Source: Actinomycetaceae bacterium (lineage in GTDB: Bacteria; Actinomycetota; Actinomycetes; Actinomycetales; Actinomycetaceae). Taken from it: a DNA stretch of 64,000 nt. The stretch covers positions 1 through 64,000 of the forward strand of contig JAUNHH010000010.1 of NCBI GenBank assembly GCA_030524055.1. The letters run 5' to 3'. Under the pieces are notes generated by a model. The model worked only from the letters and a program-made list of their open reading frames with translations, was not told where the DNA came from and searched no databases. The position numbers and the translations under genes were made by a program. Below, piece by piece: positions 61,219-64,000 of the stretch. Every line of letters begins with the position of its first letter. The stretch's first letter is position 1.

Positions 61219-61779
61219 TTAGGAAGCAGCGGAACGCTTTTGACGGCGCCGCTCAGCTAAATCATCGACAAGAGGAGCATGCGCATGTTCAACGGGCAGA
61301 TCCGCTAGGGAGCCTTCCACTTCACGCCACACGCGCCCTACAGCAATACCGAAAACGCCTTGGCCACCTTGAAGTAGATCGATGACTTCATCTGTGGAGG
61401 TGCATTCGTACACTGACGCACCATCGCTCATCAAGGTAATGGAGGCGAGATCGTCCACTCCCCGATCTTGAAGTTGTTGGACGGCAATACGAACCTGCTG
61501 TAGGGAGACACCCGCATCAAGAAGCTTCTTGACGATCTTAAGGACGAGGATGTCTTTAAATGAGTAGAGACGTTGCGACCCTGAACCGTGGGCTGGACGC
61601 ACAGAGGGCTGAAGAAGGCCAGTGCGTGCCCAGTAGTCGAGTTGACGGTAGGTAATCCCCGCAGCACTACAGGCAATAGGTCCGCGGTAGCCGAGATCAT
61701 CTTCGAGGTCGGCCAGGGTGTCGCCGAAGAGCAGGCCTTGACGGGCCGTCGCCTGGGTTGGGGCGGGGCTGGTGCTCAC
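61219..61779 (-). CDS. MerR-family regulator downstream of ftsR
   Basis: A 186-residue MerR-type protein. The HTH region is GITYRQLDYWARTGLLQPSVRPAHGSGSQRLYSFKDILVLKIVKKLLDAGVSLQQVRIAVQQL. The C-terminal part (about 110-165) contains ECTSTDEVIDLLQGGQGVFGIAVGRVWREV, as in the mycobacterial Rv1830-type regulators. GTG 61779 has AAGGAG 5 bases upstream. In mycobacteria the order is garA-ftsR-bifunctional nuclease-MerR; here the nuclease gene is absent between the two MerR genes. It probably regulates cell-cycle or stress genes; targets are unknown. Confidence 0.85.
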   Translation of the reverse strand: MSTSPAPTQATARQGLLFGDTLADLEDDLGYRGPIACSAAGITYRQLDYWARTGLLQPSVRPAHGSGSQRLYSFKDILVLKIVKKLLDAGVSLQQVRIAVQQLQDRGVDDLASITLMSDGASVYECTSTDEVIDLLQGGQGVFGIAVGRVWREVEGSLADLPVEHAHAPLVDDLAERRRQKRSAAS

Positions 61780-61883
61780 AGCAACTCCTTGAGGTAAAAC
61801 TAATGTGACGGGCTATCCGGATTAACGCTATGTGTTTACAGGCTTCAGGTCAACGACATAGTCGGCGAGCCTTAGCCTCATGT

Positions 61884-62651
61884 TCAACTGGAAGGTTGAC
61901 TTGAGCGGCCGTTAAGTCGCGCCAAAGAAACGCGCAGCATTTCCCGATGCAGGTCAGCAAACATTTCGCCGAGTTCCAGGCTACGTGCGGCTGCTTTTTC
62001 TACATCTGAGGAGCGATTACGGGAGCGTTGGGAGGATACGGTCTGGTCAATAATGTCAGCACTGCGTTCTGCGCCGGTACGGACAGAACGCAGGGTGCGG
62101 GCATCGATTCCTGCGGCTTCTAAAGACACAAGAAGTTGGACTACCTGGACCGAGCGGGATGGGAAATATCCAGCAATGTCGGGGGTAATCAGCCCTAAAC
62201 TGGTGTAACGCTCAAGGGCAGCCAAATCAACCCCTGTGAGATCAGCTAAATCACCCGCAGGAATAGATGGACGCGACCCTAAATCAACAACATGTCCTTC
62301 TGAGGCAACAACGCGCGCTGGCCGCGACGTTTCCACGTCGTGGCCAGCATCCATTGCTTGGAGTTCTTCGCCAATCACGCGAAGCGGAGCAAAAGAGTCA
62401 CGTTGCCGTGACAGGACAAAACGGAGGCGTTCAATATCGGCGCGGGAGTATTTTCTATACCCACTGCCAGTACGCGTTGGCGTCACGAGGCCCTGGTCTT
62501 CCAGGTAACGCACCTTCGATAACGTCACCGCAGGGAATTCTCGGCGCAGTTCCTCAACGAGCTGGCCGATTGTCAAGCTGGCCTCGCGGGAAACTCCGCG
62601 GGGCCAGGGCCCAACCTCCTCTTGAGCCTGCTTACGGGCGAGTGAAGTCAT
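61884..62651 (-). CDS. ftsR: FtsR-like MerR regulator
   Basis: A 255-residue MerR protein matching the FtsR/Rv1828 group. The HTH is LTIGQLVEELRREFPAVTLSKVRYLEDQGLVTPTRTGSGYRKYSRADIERLRFVLSRQRDSFAPLRVIGEEL. The C-terminal domain includes DLADLTGVDLAALERYTSLGLITPDIAGYFPSRSVQVVQLLVSLEAAGIDARTLRSVRT, a second HTH-like fold. In Corynebacterium FtsR activates ftsZ (family knowledge). Its ATG overlaps the stop of the FHA gene, so garA-ftsR are coupled as elsewhere. Confidence 0.88.
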   Translation of the reverse strand: MTSLARKQAQEEVGPWPRGVSREASLTIGQLVEELRREFPAVTLSKVRYLEDQGLVTPTRTGSGYRKYSRADIERLRFVLSRQRDSFAPLRVIGEELQAMDAGHDVETSRPARVVASEGHVVDLGSRPSIPAGDLADLTGVDLAALERYTSLGLITPDIAGYFPSRSVQVVQLLVSLEAAGIDARTLRSVRTGAERSADIIDQTVSSQRSRNRSSDVEKAAARSLELGEMFADLHREMLRVSLARLNGRSSQPSS

Positions 62652-63079
62652 GCCTGCTGCGGGGAGGGCTGGTAGGTCAGACGGTATTTACCGATTTGCA
62701 CCTCGTCACCTGCGTGAAGAACCTGCTGTTCAACGCGCTCACGATTCACATAAGTGCCATTGAGAGACCCAGAATCACGAACAATATGTCCACCATCTTG
62801 GGCAATGAACTGGCAATGTTTCCGTGACACGGTGACATCGTCAAGGAAGATGTCAGACTTTGGTGAACGTCCCGCATTTGTCACTTCAGGGTCCAGGAGG
62901 AAACGAGCTCCGGTATTTGGACCACGTTGAACAATAAGAAGTGCCGATCCTGCTGGTAGGGCCGCAACGGCGTCGCGGTCCCTAGCTGACAGTGGAATGA
63001 CCCCTTCGGGCATGTCATCGACAACAGTGACAGGGAAGACGGAGGTTGCGGTGGGATCGAAATCCTGCTGCTGGTCCAT
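62648..63079 (-). CDS. garA: GarA/OdhI-type FHA protein
   Basis: A 143-residue protein. The FHA domain (about 48-140) has LLIVQRGPNTGARFLLDPEVTNAGRSPKSDIFLDDVTVSRKHCQFI, then GSLNGTYVNRERV and LHAGDEVQIGKYRLTY. In relatives, phosphorylation of the N-terminal ETTS motif by PknB or PknG makes the FHA domain bind itself and releases 2-oxoglutarate dehydrogenase. Here the site reads TATSVFPV, keeping Thr residues but replacing Glu by Thr and changing the spacing residue to Ala. ATG 63079 follows GGAGG. It heads the garA-ftsR pair. Confidence 0.9.
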   Translation of the reverse strand: MDQQQDFDPTATSVFPVTVVDDMPEGVIPLSARDRDAVAALPAGSALLIVQRGPNTGARFLLDPEVTNAGRSPKSDIFLDDVTVSRKHCQFIAQDGGHIVRDSGSLNGTYVNRERVEQQVLHAGDEVQIGKYRLTYQPSPQQA

Positions 63080-63171
63080 GGTGATCCTCCATCGAGTACT
63101 AAAAGCTGAGGCCCCCAGTCTAGGGGCTTAAAGGGTATTACGTGTAACAGAGCGTACCGTTTCGCGTAACT

Positions 63172-63987
63172 CTACTTCACCTTGGCCCATCGTAACTGCG
63201 GAGCAGGGGCCACCGATTCAATCGTGATTTCCTCAACCTGCTCAATAGTCACATTGGCCCCTTTAGCTCGCATTTGCGAGGCGGAACCCGCTTGAATTTC
63301 TAATGCGGTGGCAATGGTCTGGGAATGGCCAATTATTTTCCACTCATAGGGCGAAGAAATAACCTGGCCATCCACACTGATTTTTTGTCCCTCTGCAGTA
63401 AAAGATGATCGCGGGGTCAGCCTATGTCCATTGAGTTCAATGGCTTCAGCGCCAGCATTGCGGAGTTCGCCGAGAACCGTGACAAAAGAGGTGGCATTTA
63501 ACGAGCCGCGAGCATCATCCACACGCATTGTGACGCCTTGGCCTTTAACGGGTAGTAGTCCTGCATTGATTTTCGACACTTCTTCCGCGCTCCGGGCGGC
63601 TTCTTCAGCGGCTTCCTGCTGGGAGGCGGCATCTTGAAGGTCACGAAGTTGGGTCTGCAGATTTGAGCGTTCGTCACGAAGTGTGGTTTCTCGGGCCGAT
63701 AGTTCATCGAGCAACACCACGAGATCTTCCTCATTAAGGGATTCCAGAGGGTCTTCCCGTTGCGCACGGACCTGTGTCACCACAGCAAAGCCAAGAGAAA
63801 AACAAATGACGAGGAGGAGAAGGTGCATCATCCGCGGGGTAGAGACCAATGCGGCACCCATCATTTTCCATGGCGAACGTGAGGCGGTGCGTTGTTCCTC
63901 TGCCGGCGGCGTCGTGGTTTCTATTGACGAGGACGGGGCCTCATCTGCTCTTTCGCGAGGATCTGGAGGAGGAAGCTGCTCTGACAT
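63172..63987 (-). CDS. DUF881 membrane protein with coiled coil
   Basis: A 271-residue protein. A Pro/Glu/Ser-rich cytoplasmic start (about 1-40) precedes one transmembrane helix (MMHLLLLVICFSLGFAVVTQV, about 53-75), a coiled coil (about 95-140: LDELSARETTLRDERSNLQTQLRDLQDAASQQEAAEEAAR) and the extracytoplasmic DUF881 domain (GVTMRVDDARGSLN..., VLGELRNAGAEAIELNGHRL, YEWKIIGHSQTIATALEI). Such genes sit next to small-basic-protein genes and garA near the division control genes of actinobacteria. The ATG at 63987 is 13 bases from the window edge, so its upstream neighbour is cut off. A one-mismatch copy of the iterated word (63927) encodes part of the acidic start. Confidence 0.85.
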   Translation of the reverse strand: MSEQLPPPDPRERADEAPSSSIETTTPPAEEQRTASRSPWKMMGAALVSTPRMMHLLLLVICFSLGFAVVTQVRAQREDPLESLNEEDLVVLLDELSARETTLRDERSNLQTQLRDLQDAASQQEAAEEAARSAEEVSKINAGLLPVKGQGVTMRVDDARGSLNATSFVTVLGELRNAGAEAIELNGHRLTPRSSFTAEGQKISVDGQVISSPYEWKIIGHSQTIATALEIQAGSASQMRAKGANVTIEQVEEITIESVAPAPQLRWAKVK

Positions 63988-64000
63988 ATCAGGCCTTTAA

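Overview
The window is about 64 kb of actinobacterial chromosome with moderately high GC. Markers are Pup, PafA, Dop and the Mpa/ARC ATPase, RbpA, actinobacterial IHF (mIHF), GarA/FtsR, a helicase-defective PriA, and PafB/PafC. A cell-wall nucleotidase with an LARTG sorting signal, an aroK-aroB fusion, and a Pup system with no proteasome core genes point to the Actinomycetaceae (Actinomyces/Schaalia/Mobiluncus type). That family placement is inference from gene content; no rRNA is present.

Layout. 1-400: a structured repeat region and a tRNA-Leu(GAG). 0.6-9 kb: a DsbA-like protein, a GNAT-MazG fusion, an FAD oxidoreductase, an aldo/keto reductase relative that has lost its catalytic tetrad, UppP, a HAD phosphatase, a RecB-like nuclease and TrmI. 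8.8-15.7 kb: the pupylation block mpa-dop-pup-pafA (pup is only 59 codons), then an FKBP-like membrane protein and hisF. 15.8-23.4 kb: a wall-anchored 5'-nucleotidase, then aroC-aroKB-second shikimate kinase-efp-nusB. 23.5-31.1 kb is the accessory part: three Imm51-like immunity genes with a 562-bp segmental duplication, a GlxA-type regulator with a cysteine hydrolase, DUF2249 and RclC-like genes, a VOC/TetR divergent pair with palindromic operators, and a pentapeptide-repeat membrane protein with a truncated relative. 31.3-39.6 kb: the pyrimidine operon pyrR-pyrB-pyrC-carA-carB-pyrF behind a PyrR-type hairpin. 39.7-49.3 kb: mihF-gmk-rpoZ-coaBC-metK-VKOR-priA-fmt-rsmB-rpe. 49.4-52.6 kb: an FMN riboswitch with a riboflavin-type ABC permease and binding protein, then hisE-hisG. 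52.7-58.9 kb: pafB-pafC-helY-lnt. 58.9-64 kb: rbpA, a short Hsp70, two MerR regulators, GarA and a DUF881 protein.

The strongest unexplained signal is a short iterated DNA word. The 12-mer ACGAGGGCGGGG occurs 22 times exactly, 11 on each strand, in both intergenic and coding DNA, with about nine more one-mismatch copies. The longer consensus at several sites is CATTRACGAGGGCGGGG, sometimes followed by CGCGG. Within genes it is placed mainly in two reading frames, giving (H/N/D)EGG(V/A) or PALV, but sometimes in other frames, so selection appears to act on the DNA. It resembles a DNA uptake sequence or another genome-wide protein-binding word. I do not recognise it as described. Other notable points are orphan immunity genes, pupylation without a proteasome, an acidic extension on NusB, and abrupt mid-gene changes of base skew in pafA and aroKB that look like recombination mosaics.
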